In this document: piece after piece, positions 1-10,317 of the stretch
How the letters are laid out: every line of letters starts with the position of its first letter
Position numbering within the stretch: position 1 is the stretch's first letter
NCBI RefSeq assembly: GCF_000516985.1
Contig: NW_006917103.1
Coordinates: forward strand, 1-64,000
Direction: 5' to 3'
DNA length: 64,000 nt
Source: Pestalotiopsis fici W106-1
Taxonomy: Eukaryota > Ascomycota > Sordariomycetes > Amphisphaeriales > Sporocadaceae
Notes under the pieces: generated by a model
The model's input: only the letters and a program-made list of their open reading frames with translations
What the model was told of the DNA's origin: nothing
The model's database searches: none
Position numbers and translations under genes: made by a program

Positions 1-18
1 TAACCCTAACCCTAACCC
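1..18. repeat. Telomere repeat tract, (TAACCC)x3
   Basis: Three exact TAACCC units begin the window. This is the C-rich strand of the TTAGGG telomere used by most filamentous fungi. It shows that position 1 is at or very near a chromosome terminus, with only the innermost repeats present in the assembly. The tract changes directly into RIP-mutated sequence at about position 19, with no spacer. Confidence 0.93.
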
Positions 19-22
19 TTTC

Positions 23-2740
23 TTATTTAGGCCGGAATTGCGCCTCCGGGTCGTTTAGCATCTGCTTTAGCCGCCTTAGGATATTAATTTCGGCCAGCCT
101 TTTCTGCCGCTTAAGCCTGGCTTTATCGCCGTTTTGTTCGAATAGCTTTAGGCGCCGCTTCCCTATTATAGTCCTTTATTTTTAGCCGAGCTTTAGGAAG
201 CGGTGCTATATTTTATTATTAGTTTCGAATTTATTTTTACGGGTAAATATGCTAAACGGGATTATAGCCTTACGCGCGTAAACGACGTTTTGCGTAAAAA
301 ATAAATAATTCGTAAATAAAATATCCGTTTTGCTTATTACGCTTTTCGAATCTTTATTTTTAAACGTTACGATTTAGGAATCGCTAATTAAAAATTTACG
401 GGAAATCGCAATCTATATATACCGCTATAAATTAATATTTACCTCGGTTTTTATATATTAACCTATAAGCTACGTTATTAGCCTCCGCATTTTATCCGCA
501 AATTAAATAATATGCTAATTATCCCGGAAGCTAACTTTTTTTTTTTTAGCTCGAGCTCGTCGCCGTTTTCCTTATTACGCGTCGCCTAACTATTAAATAG
601 CGGCTCCGGGCCTAGCTCGTATTTTTTTTTTATTTTTATCCTTTACTTTTTGGATATCTGGCCGTATACCGTATTTTAGCTAAATAGGAACGGATTAGTA
701 TAATTTGCCTATTAAGTCACGCTATTAATCGCTTATTAGAACGGGAGCACTAGCTAAAAATACTATATAAGCAATTCGCTAACTTCCTGCGGTAAAAAGC
801 GGTAAATTATATTAAATTTATCCGTCGCTAGGTATTTTTTATAATATTTAATTATAGTGTATATTATTTTATAATAAATAAAAATATTACGCGTGCTTTT
901 TTATTTAATATTTTAAATCCGTAGATTTAGGATTTTTGCGCTATGGCCCGGGCCTTTTTTATTTATATATATTAAAATAAGCAGCCGGCCGCGAATAGCG
1001 TTTACGAGCTTATTAAAGGTAATATTAGCTTTAAGCCGGGTAGCGGGCTAGTTTGGCGCTTAGGTATTTTTATTTTATTGTCGCTATAATTTTTACTGCT
1101 AAAAGATTTTTTGCGCTAACTAAAAGCGGCTAACGGGCTATAGGTTTTTTTCGTCGAGCGCGAACTAATACCCTAATTTCGTATTTAATTAATTATCTTC
1201 GAGCGTATTTTACGGGATATTTAGGAAACCGACGGATGCCTGGGTCGTCGAATCCCGGTCGAAATATAACGCGGTACCTAATAGGTTTTTAATTTTGTTA
1301 ATTAGCTTTTTTATTATTTTCCGAAAGTCGTTTATTATAAGCTATATACGCTTATACGAAACCCGCGGCCCGTCCTATTAAATATAGCTTTCGAACGGTA
1401 TATTAAATGAAACGGCTATACCGTACGTACGGTTTAACAAAATCTAGTTTATAACGCTTAGCCGCGACCGGGCGGATACCTTAATTATAAACCTATTTAT
1501 ACGCTTCCGTATTCGCTCGAATAGGCCTTTTATGGCGAGTTTGGCCTTTTCGCGCTAATAGCCGTTTATGACTTTGCTTTCGATTTTCCGTTTTATTTTT
1601 ATTATAAACCGCGTTATAATTATAATACGTATAATTTTAATAACGGCCGAATATTGCTTCGTATAATTAAATACGTCCATTTAGTTATTATCGTCCCGGA
1701 TATTTATAACGGCTAGCCCGCTAATAATTACGCTTTCGTACGGCAATAAATAATAATAATAGTCGAATAGCGCTAATAATAGCCGTATTACTAAGTCGTT
1801 TAGGCGGTCCTGCTTTTTACTGCTTTTTCGGAATAAAAAAGCCGCTACTATATTTTCCCCGTTTTTGCCCGGCTAAAGTAATACCTTTAAATCGCCTAAA
1901 ATTTTATTTTATAATAGCGTTAGCTCGTACCGCGGCTTTTTTTCGTTTTATAAATTTTACGTCTTTTATAAATATAAAAGCAGCTTATTTATAAATATAC
2001 GATAGCGCACCTATGTATTTTTAGCTATAAGCGGCTAAAACGGGCTATATTTTTTAATATTTATATCGCGTATTATTTTAAAAAGCGTAGCGGCACCGGC
2101 CTCGAAACTATATACCTGCTTTTGCGCCTCGTTCGCTATTTTCGTATAGCTATCCCAAAATACCTATAAGGCCGTTTCGTTTAGCCGTAATAATTATAGC
2201 GTATTACACAAGCGCTTTAGGCCTTTTTCGCTTTTAAAATTTACTAAATACCGCGCCTAATTTATTTTCCGTATTTACGGGTTCGGCTCTAGCTTTTTAT
2301 TTACGTTATAAATCGCCCGGCTAGCCGATTTATTTAATAATACGCTTTTTTGGCTAAAGGTATATAATTAGATATTAGGCGATAATTAAGGCGGGGATAT
2401 TTTAATAGCTAGTATTTTATATAACGTCCTCGGCGGTTTTTTTTCTGCCTCCTTTTTTTTTTCCGCTTTTTCCGCCTTTTTTTCCTATTATTATTATAGT
2501 ACGTCGGTTAGGTCTAAATCTAAATCGCCGCATATAAAATTTAGTATTTCGGTATTTTAAGGTCGCTTAAATAATTATTCGTCGTACTCGCCGTCTTGCT
2601 TTTTTATTCGTATTTTTATTATTAAAATAGTATTTCCGAAAACCTTAAAATATCGGCTAACTTTCCGTCCTAAAAAGAACTTTTAGTATTAAACGCCTTC
2701 CTTTTACGGGACGGCTATTATTTTTATATATTTCTTTTGC
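23..2740 (-). pseudogene. RIP-degraded telomere-linked helicase (TLH)-type gene
   Basis: Read on the minus strand, the block keeps long frames broken almost only by TAA/TAG. Around 2640-2720 the frame reads ...KFFLGRKVSRYFKVFG. Around 2040-2340 there is a long helical stretch including KGLKRLCNTL and AGAATLFKIIRDI. Around 750-900 it reads KKYLATDKFNIIYRFLPQEV followed by SELLI and LVLPF. The last block resembles the K-IIHRYLPREVGELL...LWLVLPF signature that I recall upstream of the helicase domain in fungal telomere-linked RecQ-type helicases. The final frame (about 23-165) has no internal stop and ends with TAA at 23-25, four bases from the telomere repeats. I could not place Walker A, DEAH or other helicase motifs, so the helicase domain is missing or unrecognisable. 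Reading direction is toward the telomere. The family call rests on remembered motif similarity. Confidence 0.6.
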
Positions 2741-3645
2741 CCTTTTTATTTCCGGCTATTTACCCACCTATGCTTTTATTTATAATACTTTTATATTTTT
2801 TTAACATAGCGCACGATATATATATAATTATCGCAAGCTATATTATTTATATAAAGCGGGCCTAAATCTAAAATCGGCCCGCGCGTCGGCTTTAAGAAAG
2901 CGAAATCGTCAAACTGGCTTTATATATAGATAATACCGTATAGCGTTTATACGGTATCCCTAATAAATTTACGTTTATTGGTCGGAACGCTTTTATATTA
3001 GTTTTTAAATAAATACCGCTCGATTTCGTTGCCTATATAAGCGTAGCGGCATTAGCTGCAAATTACGATACGGAAATCGGGTAAATAAATAAAGGGATAG
3101 ATAAATAATACTATTTTTTTACGATAAAAAACCAGAATAAAATAATATATATATAAATAGGTATATAAGAAATAATTATATAAACCCCGTTTTTTTTTTT
3201 TTTCCTCTAATATCTCTTTTTTCGTCGAAATTAAAATAAAGGAAATAATAAAAGGATAAAGGAAAAAAAAAAATAGGAATAACGAACAAAAATATAAATA
3301 AAAGATAAATAAATAAAAGCAGTATATAGCGAAAAAAAAAAGCAGGGGGGAGCGAATTTATATAATACCGATAAACCTATTTTATCGGCCTATTTTTTCT
3401 TTTTCGTTTATCCGACTTTATTTTAGCCCGCGGCCGGGAGGGACGTCGTAATAATAGTAATAGTAATCTGGTCCGACGAAATGGGTATAGCCTCCTATTA
3501 GGATAGGGATAGTTAAATTAGGTTAAATCCGTCTAGCAATCGAACGAATTTAACGGGAACGCGTAAAATTCCCAAGCTATGGCCCCGCCCCCCGCAGCTA
3601 CCGGCAACTAATAAACCCCGGCTAGCTGCCTGCGCCCGCGGGGAC

Positions 3646-4193
3646 GGCCTCGCCGGCGACGAGACGGCCGCAGCGGCTATAGCGCCCGTCGGATCGTAAT
3701 AAAAAATAAACCGTTAGAACCGCGCTAATCGGAAGGCTTAAATATTAAATTTTTGCTCCCCGATCGGGCCCGTTTTCGTAAAGTTCTAGTTAGATTCGTA
3801 TCGAATAAACTCTACGTTTCCGATCGAACGAACTTTACCCCCGGCCTTTTCGGTGGAGACAAAAGTGCCTATACAAAACGAACGAGCTCGACGTAAAGTT
3901 CGTCCAGGCTGTGGGATAGGCCTCGCCGGCGATAAAACGGCCGTAGCGGCTGCGGCGCCCGTCGGATCGCGATAAAAAGTAGACCGTTGGAACCGCGCTA
4001 ATCGGGAGGCCTAAACATTAAGTTTTTGCTCCCCGATCGGGTCCGTTTTCGTAAAGTTCTGGCGGGATTGGTATCGAACGAACTTTACGTCCCCGACCGG
4101 AACGAACTCTACCCCCGGTCTTTTCAGTGGAGCCAAAAGTGCCTATATAAAACGGACGAGCTCGACGTAGGGTTCCTTCGGACTGGGAGGATA
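3646..4193. repeat. Diverged tandem duplication, about 273-bp unit x2
   Basis: Unit 1 (3646-3918) and unit 2 (3919-4193) align from GGCCTCGCCGGCGA through the shared words CGCCCGTCGGATCG, TTTTTGCTCCCCGATCGGG, CGTTTTCGTAAAGTTCT and AAAAGTGCCTATA to the ends at TGTGGGATA and TGGGAGGATA. Most differences are C/T or G/A transitions, consistent with RIP acting on the duplicated copies. A 74-codon open frame (4026-4250) inside unit 2 is probably chance. Confidence 0.85.
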
Positions 4194-4898
4194 GGTTTTA
4201 ACGGTTTATATATAATTTTAAGCCTAACTAAAAAAATAGCGTATTTATAATTATTAGCGATAAAAATATAAAATAAAATATTATTATATTATTATTATAA
4301 AATTTATATATTTACTAAAAATCGCGTTATTTAAAAGCATTATTTTATTATATATATTTTTTTAATATTACGATCCGATATTAACCGGTTATTATTTTTA
4401 CTATTTTTTCTTTATATATATTTCGCTAATATAAAAAATTAAAAATATTATTTTAAATAATAATAATAGTTATACCGTTATATTAACGTATAGCCTTAAT
4501 ATTTAAAAACGTATAAAGTATTAAAAAATAATATTCGCTATTATTGCGATTTATCGATCCGGCTTAAAATATTAAAATTAATTTTTTTATTTGCTAAAAA
4601 TTAAATATACGATTATAGCTTTTATTTTAAATAATAATTAAAGCATTTACCGGTATTTTTATAATATAAAGCTTATAAAGCTCGGCTATTTTATAAAAAA
4701 ACGGTTTATTTAAAAACGTTTTAGCTCGCTTAGCGCTAAAAGGGCTTAAGTCGTTTATGCTATATTTCGATATATTTAATAATATTATAATATAATAATT
4801 TTTGCCCGAAAAAAAGATTAAAGGCTGTGGATAATCGAGATTAAAAAATAAGGATAAACGCGAGCAGTTAGCGGTATTTATCGGGCTTTAATTAAATA

Positions 4899-4980
4899 GT
4901 GTTAAATAATACTATTATACTATAAAACCAAAAAAGACATGTCCCCACGGTCTAAGAACATAACAGGTATTATTTAACAC
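4899..4980. mobile_element. Short inverted-repeat element (MITE-like), copy 1
   Basis: The segment begins GTGTTAAATAATAC and ends GTATTATTTAACAC, a perfect 14-bp terminal inverted repeat around a core containing CCCCACGGTCT. Length is about 82 bp. A second copy lies about 240 bp downstream and differs only by transitions. It has no coding capacity. No clear target-site duplication is visible, so its origin as a transposed unit is inferred. Confidence 0.55.
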
Positions 4981-5083
4981 ACCCCTTTAGCTAGGACGTA
5001 GTTTTTTACGGGCGAGCTGGATATTTAGTATTTTAATAGGCTTTTAGCTCCGTTACGTCTTTTTTTAGCTAAATAACGTAATT

Positions 5084-5160
5084 AAGGATCGAACCCAGAA
5101 CCTCCCCTTATTCGGTGCATTATTAATTGTGCTATTAGGTTATCGCGGAAATGCGTAAAT
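5084..5160 (-). pseudogene. Mutated tRNA-like sequence
   Basis: On the minus strand there is a B-box GGTTCGATCC within CTGGGTTCGATC, followed by CTTAA where CCCAG would complete the T-stem. Those differences are exactly RIP-type C-to-T and G-to-A changes. Upstream TAGCACAATTAATAATGC resembles an A-box/D-arm with G-to-A changes. The distance between the arms is about five bases short for a canonical tRNA and no convincing anticodon stem forms. It could be a decayed tRNA gene or a tRNA-derived SINE fragment lying between the two inverted-repeat elements. Confidence 0.35.
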
Positions 5161-5218
5161 CGCTAACCCACTGGTTAATGCACGGGTGGCCCTTGCGAGC
5201 GAATAAGACTTTTAATTA

Positions 5219-5295
5219 TTAAATAATACCATTATACCATAAAACCAAAAGAGACATATCCCCACGGTCTGGGAACATAACAGGTATTATTTAAC
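5219..5295. mobile_element. Short inverted-repeat element (MITE-like), copy 2
   Basis: This is the second copy of the element at 4899-4980. It starts TTAAATAATACC and ends GTATTATTTAAC, with the same core (GTCTGGGAACATAACAG against GTCTAAGAACATAACAG). Every difference from copy 1 is a transition, as expected from RIP. Confidence 0.55.
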
Positions 5296-5570
5296 AGGTA
5301 GTTTAAAGCCTTTTTAGCTAATTCGATTTAATTTTTATCGATAATATCCTTTTATTTATTTTTTTTAAATACGCGTTAATTTTTTTATCTTTTATCCACT
5401 TTTTTTTTCCCGGTTTTTGCGAATAGTTTCGTTAATTAAAATAAATCCTTTTTATAGCTATTATACTAATTATTATATTTTATTAATCGGTATTATTAAT
5501 ATATTTATTTTTAGCGATTCGTTTTAATATAAATATATACGGTTATTTTTATTATTAAAAGATATTTATC

Positions 5571-5690
5571 CTTAAAAGGAGAAACGGGAGTTTATCCCCG
5601 AAAAAAAAAACGGAGGTTTATCCCCGAAAAAAAAAACGAAGGTTTGTCCCCAAAGGGAGAAACAAGGGTTTATCCCTAAAGGGAGAAATA
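5571..5690. repeat. Minisatellite, four units of about 26-30 bp
   Basis: Four successive imperfect units share a core TTTATCCCC/TTTGTCCCC/TTTATCCCT and a purine-rich linker that is either GGGAGAAAC or a run of ten A followed by CGGAGG or CGAAGG. The array lies at the inner edge of the RIP block. Confidence 0.7.
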
Positions 5691-5755
5691 TAATTAATTA
5701 AAAGGCATATCCTGCTAATTAGCAAAGTCTTTACCCTTAACCCAAAGGCTTAAAC

Positions 5756-5832
5756 AAGAAAATCCAATATAATTATTTTATAAAGGTGTATATTCGTAAT
5801 ATTAAATAAGAAAATCCAATATAATTTTATGC
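5756..5832. repeat. Short direct repeat in AT-rich flank
   Basis: The word AAGAAAATCCAATATAATT occurs twice about 52 bp apart, near 5757 and 5809. It lies just inside the AT-rich block edge. No function is evident. Confidence 0.5.
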
Positions 5833-6178
5833 ATTATACGATGCTATATTAACATCCGTGCAATATAATATTATATAATTTTACGGAGCTAAATCTTTTG
5901 TTTACGCATTTATACGCATAAAATTAAAATTCTTCGAAACGCTAATTACCCGCGGGCGGGTCGAATTTTGCATCGAATTAAAGCTTTGGAAAATGCGAGC
6001 ATAATTATTAAAATATGCTATTATTATTATACGAAAAAGGCAAAGAGTATACTCGTAATCGTTGGGAAACGATCACGAACTAAAACTTATATGCCCACAG
6101 AGGAGGACAATATATACCATGACACTAGTCAGGAATTAAGGATTAAAACCATAGTCTATTATAACAGCAGGTACGCTA

Positions 6179-7592
6179 TTACACAAGTGATGCGATAATA
6201 ATCCCTTGACCATCACCTGGTGGGTAATACATGCCTTCAATCTCAAGTCCCGCCGCAGAAAGCAGAGTCCTCCATTGGCTTGCCGTTCTTTCAAAAGCAG
6301 CAAGGAACACCATCATCATCAAGTCCCATTGTGCTGGCAATAATGAGCTACCTTTGTCGGGGAGAATAAAGTCATTAATGACTAATCGGGAATATCCTTT
6401 GCGCATAGACACTGCCACATGTCGCAAGATGCGTATGCAATCTGGGTCGGCATAATCATGCATGATAAACTTCATGAAATACACGCGCGCCCCGGGGACC
6501 GGCTGCTGAGTCCAAAAGTCCAGTCCATACGTCTCGATTCGCTTGGGCAAATCAGTGATACTGTCGAGAACAGGCTGCTGATCTTGGAGAATGAGACGGC
6601 CAGGCTGTGCATGGTACTGCGCATGGAACTCGAGCAGGTCATGTCCACGTCCTCCCGCCACATCAACCATCAAGATGGCGTCGTCATTGACATCAGCACC
6701 GTCCAAAAGCTTTTCTTGCACGGGAAACCATGTAAACCAAGCAGGGCGGCTGCCTCTATCGCCCTCGAAGAAGGAGTTTGCATCGTCCCAATATGACTCG
6801 TTGCCAGGAAGAGCAAGCCTGATCGAAGAGTCGGTTAGCCCATTCCAAACCAGTACCTCCAAATACGGAAAATCATAGACATAAGCATTCAGAGTGGGAT
6901 AGCTCATACCATTCAAATGTCAGCTCCTTACAGTTACCGTGTCCCGCTTGCCAGATGCTGTCTTTCGGGTCAATGGGATTGGGATACCCCTTGTCCTTTA
7001 GCCAGGTGGGAGTGGCTGCAAGACAAGGCATGGTATGATCGTAGCTAGAGACTCGTCAGCCACGGAGACTTTTGTTGGGGAGTGCAGCTTGAGGCTTTAC
7101 ATAAATTTAATCATGCCTTCTGTCAACCTATTGCTAAAGTGCATTGTCCACTTGGTCGGACCATAGTGACCGACACCATTCTCAGAGACATATCCAAGTG
7201 CGACAAGTACTCGGAGTAGTCTAGTCAACAGCAATTCATCGGCTCCGGTTCTCGTTGCAAGCTCGCATACAGAGACTGCTTCTTTCTCGGACAGCATGTG
7301 AAAGACTTTGAGATCAACCAGGGTCCTGATGGCCATCCATGCTCCTGGCTGCAGTCTTGGTGTGAGATACTTTTGGTTGCCCAAGCAGTTTAATAAGTGC
7401 CAAACATACCATGTACGCAAACTTTAATGATGCGTCTTCGGGGTTTTCCAATGCTGCTACAAGTTTTGTCGCTTCAGCCAAGGCTGATACTCTTTCGGAT
7501 TCCGAGAGAGATTCTCCCGATCCACCCTGCAGAGATGAGAGCACCTTGGTAGCACTCTTGAGAGCTGAAACTCTGGAAGGACTCGTCGACAT
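6179..7592 (-). pseudogene. Class I O-methyltransferase, frameshifted
   Basis: SAM-dependent O-methyltransferase of the fungal secondary-metabolism type. Exon 1 (7592-7410, start MSTSPSRVS) gives the N-terminal helix ending PEDASLKFAYM. Intron 7349-7409 (GTATGT..GCAG) leads to exon 2 (7348-7101) with the dimerisation winged helix (VDLKVFHMLSEKEAVSVCEL, TRLLRVLVALGY). Intron 7045-7100 leads to exon 3 (7044 onward), IYDHTMPCLAATPTWLKDKG. The catalytic half shows the SAM motif VDVAGGRGHDLLEF, GRLILQDQQPV, HDYADPD for the usual HDWPD, and ends IIIASLV. Near 6885-6910 the frame must shift by one base between TFEWYELSH and LNAYVYDF. An additional intron at 6756-6866 or 6819-6866 probably removes a poorly fitting insertion. 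The shift makes it a pseudogene or a sequence error. Its neighbour across the gap is a SAT4-type membrane protein. Confidence 0.75.
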
Positions 7593-8325
7593 GTTGCGAA
7601 TATTCAATGAACATGAATTTGAAAGGATGTCTAGGTACTTGAACAATGTTAAGAACTTGAACGCTTGGGAAATGGGATACACGTGTGTGTAGGGAACTGA
7701 CTTTTCCTTGTGGTGACTCGAGGGCCCGGGGTACTGCCATTTCTAATACTCTGCACACATGACCCTGGGCCCGAGTTCTTTTCCTTCATTTGCAAACACC
7801 ATGACCCATACAACCCACTTCATGCTCAAGCGGAGAGTGCATCAATTCGTCAGGGTGAGCCGGCATATTGCTCCACAGCAACTTTGCCGACCCATTCACA
7901 CAATTTGTCGGACCGATGCATTATCGGGTGGAGCTCTGCAAAGGGCTGAGATATCATGACGGGGAGCGGACCCGGTGCGGGAGGGATCCATTGGACCATA
8001 TCATGGCAAGCAAGGGATGTGCGAAATCCCAGCATGCAGCAAACAACTTGCAAGCTGCATCACCATGTAAATTCCAATCCCAGTATATTGCCTGCCATGC
8101 ATGCAGCAATACGGGTATTGCATGGATTGGCTGCAGCATAAGAGCAAACAACTACAGGGTGATTGGAACCAGTCAATAGTTTCAAGCTCCTGCATTCAAT
8201 GGCCAACGTCGGGTTGATCAGGCTTCCAAAGAGGTAGCTTAATCAGGTTGTTCCCATTAAAGAGAAATGTGCCTCTACTTGCCCTCTTGCTTCTTTGGCA
8301 TGCCTACAAGCCAGGAACCACAATC

Positions 8326-9603
8326 ATGGCGGATCCAGGAGACACCTATGTCGCCACCATCAATACGGTATCCTGGATTCTAGGTGCCGTGATAATATTG
8401 CTCACATGTGCCAGGCTACTTGGTAGAACAGCAGTCATCCATCAAGCAGGTTGGGATGACATTTTCATGGCATGCGCCACGGCAAGTCATGCTCGTTGCA
8501 CCGCGCATTAATTGGCATTGAACTGACGGTCGAGTCAACAGATTTCTGCCATTATTTGCTCTGCATTGGTCACTGTAGGCACTACTTACGGGCTGGGAAT
8601 CCATACAAACGACATAATAAATGCACATGATAGATCCGAGGCAATCAAATACACCGTCATTGCTCCAGCATGGTCCATCATCTGCTCCAGCTTTGGTAAG
8701 CTTTCAGTTCTGACGTTCTTGTTCCGGCTTCTGGGCGTAACGACAAAGCGGTGGCAAATGATCTTCTTATGGGGCATCTGTTTTGTAATGGTTGCTCTCA
8801 ACATCATGGCTATTGTTATTATCGTGAGATTCTGTCAACCGGCTGGCGCGCAATGGGATCCAAACATCAAAGGCGTGTGCATGGATGCAAATGTTCAGTG
8901 AGTTGACTAGCCAGTTTTTGCGTCTCGGAAGCTCAGCTGACATCTTTCTGCCCATAGAGCGGCATTAGGTGACATACAGGCTGCTTACAATGCTTTCATG
9001 GACATTGTTGTCGCCCTATTCCCACCATTTGTCATCAAAAAACTCAACATGAGTACAAAGATGAAAGTTGGTCTCTGTATCATTATGGGAGGGGGGGTCT
9101 TGTAAGATGTCTTGCACTTGTGGAGAGGAATAGGACTCACAATATGGCAGTGCCGCCATGTGCACCATTATCAAGACTTGGTTAATCTCAAAGAACCTTG
9201 CAAATCATGATGATATCACATATTCTTGGGCTCCCATCACCCTTTGGTATACGTAAGTGCATTATCCTGTACGGAACAAATTGAGCGCGACACTAATCAT
9301 GGAGTCAGGGCCGAAATGGATGTAATCATCATATTTGGCAACATTCCAACACTATGGCCCATGTTCCGCTGGGCCGCAAACAAGGTCAAGAGTCGGAGCA
9401 GAGGCATGAGTCATGGTGTGTACCAGAATACATCCAGCCACCCTGATATTATGGACGGAGTGGACGCTTTCGAGCTCAGAGACACATCGGGCAAAGGATC
9501 CGGACCGGCAACGCGAGCATTAGAGGAGTTGGACAATATGTGTACCGCTAGAACAAGAACACCTGATGGGAGTGACGGTTCTGCATCGAGTATTATCAGA
9601 TAA
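8326..9603 (+). CDS. SAT4/rhodopsin-domain integral membrane protein
   Basis: Predicted 350-aa plasma-membrane protein of the fungal rhodopsin/SAT4 family (related to PTH11-like receptors). Exons are 8326-8481, 8542-8897, 8958-9101, 9151-9252 and 9309-9603; all phases fit. Start MADPGDTYV precedes transmembrane helix 1 (INTVSWILGAVIILLTCARL) and the family motif AGWDDIFMA. Further helices are ISAIICSALVTVGTTYGLGIH, IICSSFGKLSVLTFLFRLLGV, IIMGGGVFAAMCTIIKTWLI and AEMDVIIIFGNIPTLWPMF. The tail (last ~80 residues) is polar and disordered. The first intron begins GCAAGT, a GC-AG intron. The role is unproven. Members are candidate receptors or accessory proteins of biosynthetic clusters, and an O-methyltransferase and an acetyltransferase flank this one. 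An upstream in-frame ATG at 8248 is less likely because it adds an extra hydrophobic leader. Confidence 0.8.
8482..8541 (+). other. GC-AG intron of the SAT4-type gene
   Basis: The 60-bp intron begins GCAAGT and ends CAACAG, with a CTGAC branch-like site near 8522. Removing it joins ATGGCATGCGCCACG to ATTTCTGCC and restores the transmembrane reading frame. No GT donor in the neighbourhood does so. Confidence 0.7.
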
Positions 9604-10317
9604 TCAATGCGAGATTTGTACGGCGACCTCTTCAATCATGTCATTACCTTACATCAAGGCAAAGCTTGTACATTTACATTACTTGCATCATTCTCTGCAC
9701 ATCTAACCGTGGTAAAGTGTTGTGCTGGATCACGGAAAACTTTTCAATGTCAGTCTTGATTTTCGGGCTTCTCCTGAGTCACCATTTGTGTTTGGCCATT
9801 CATTTCACCTCTTGACAAAATATCTAGATATGGCTGGTGCCTTTGCATCCGGATAGAATCAATGATTCCTAGGCTTCGCTTCTCCAACATCTTGCATCGT
9901 GTTAACTACTATAGTCTTTGCCCAGCCTTGATAAAACCAATGTCAACAGCAATATAAGCAAACAAACTGGTATCTCGGTCATTGCAATCGATATGCGCAC
10001 GTTGCCGTTGGTTATTGTGTCGATCAACACGTACAAATCATAAAATGAACCTTGATACCTATATTATGCTCGAAATCATGATAATAAAGCAAGGTCTGGC
10101 TCTGTAAGCTGGGACTTGTAGTCTTGTCAATTGTGCGTGTATTGTACTACCATCTCGGATTTGGAGCGGGGATCCATCACGTGGTGTGCCAATTCCCATC
10201 CTCTAATCCAGCCACACAGCTGCTCATGATGCTCTTCAACCAGTGCTCTTTGTATAGAACGACAACTTGTATGACCTGATCCGCAGCGCCCTCTTGACCA
10301 CTCAGTTGCATACCAAA
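9604..10317. other. Intergenic, no gene seen
   Basis: The sequence is 3' of the SAT4-type gene and 5' of the acetyltransferase. Only a short ORF (10177-10371, minus) is present, and it overlaps the acetyltransferase start region as a shadow. No repeats or RNA genes were recognised. Confidence 0.6.

Larger units (their letters stand above)
19..5950. repeat. AT-rich, RIP-mutated subtelomeric block
   Basis: The stretch is dominated by TA, TTA and TAA words, and the only open frame of note is a short one at 4026-4250 inside the tandem duplication. Frames that still resemble protein are interrupted by TAA/TAG where CAA/CAG would be expected, and duplicated segments differ mainly by C/T and G/A transitions. 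This is the known footprint of repeat-induced point mutation in ascomycetes. A few GC-rich islands survive (about 3590-3700 and 3900-4000). Between 2740 and 3590 and between 4200 and 4890 I see only AT-rich sequence with no recognisable gene. Composition returns to normal near 5950. The block behaves like a silenced heterochromatic chromosome end. Confidence 0.85.

Noticed and set aside
4026..4250. 74-codon plus-strand ORF in the RIP block
   Set aside because: It lies inside unit 2 of a tandem repeat, and the equivalent frame in unit 1 is not conserved, so it is not a gene.
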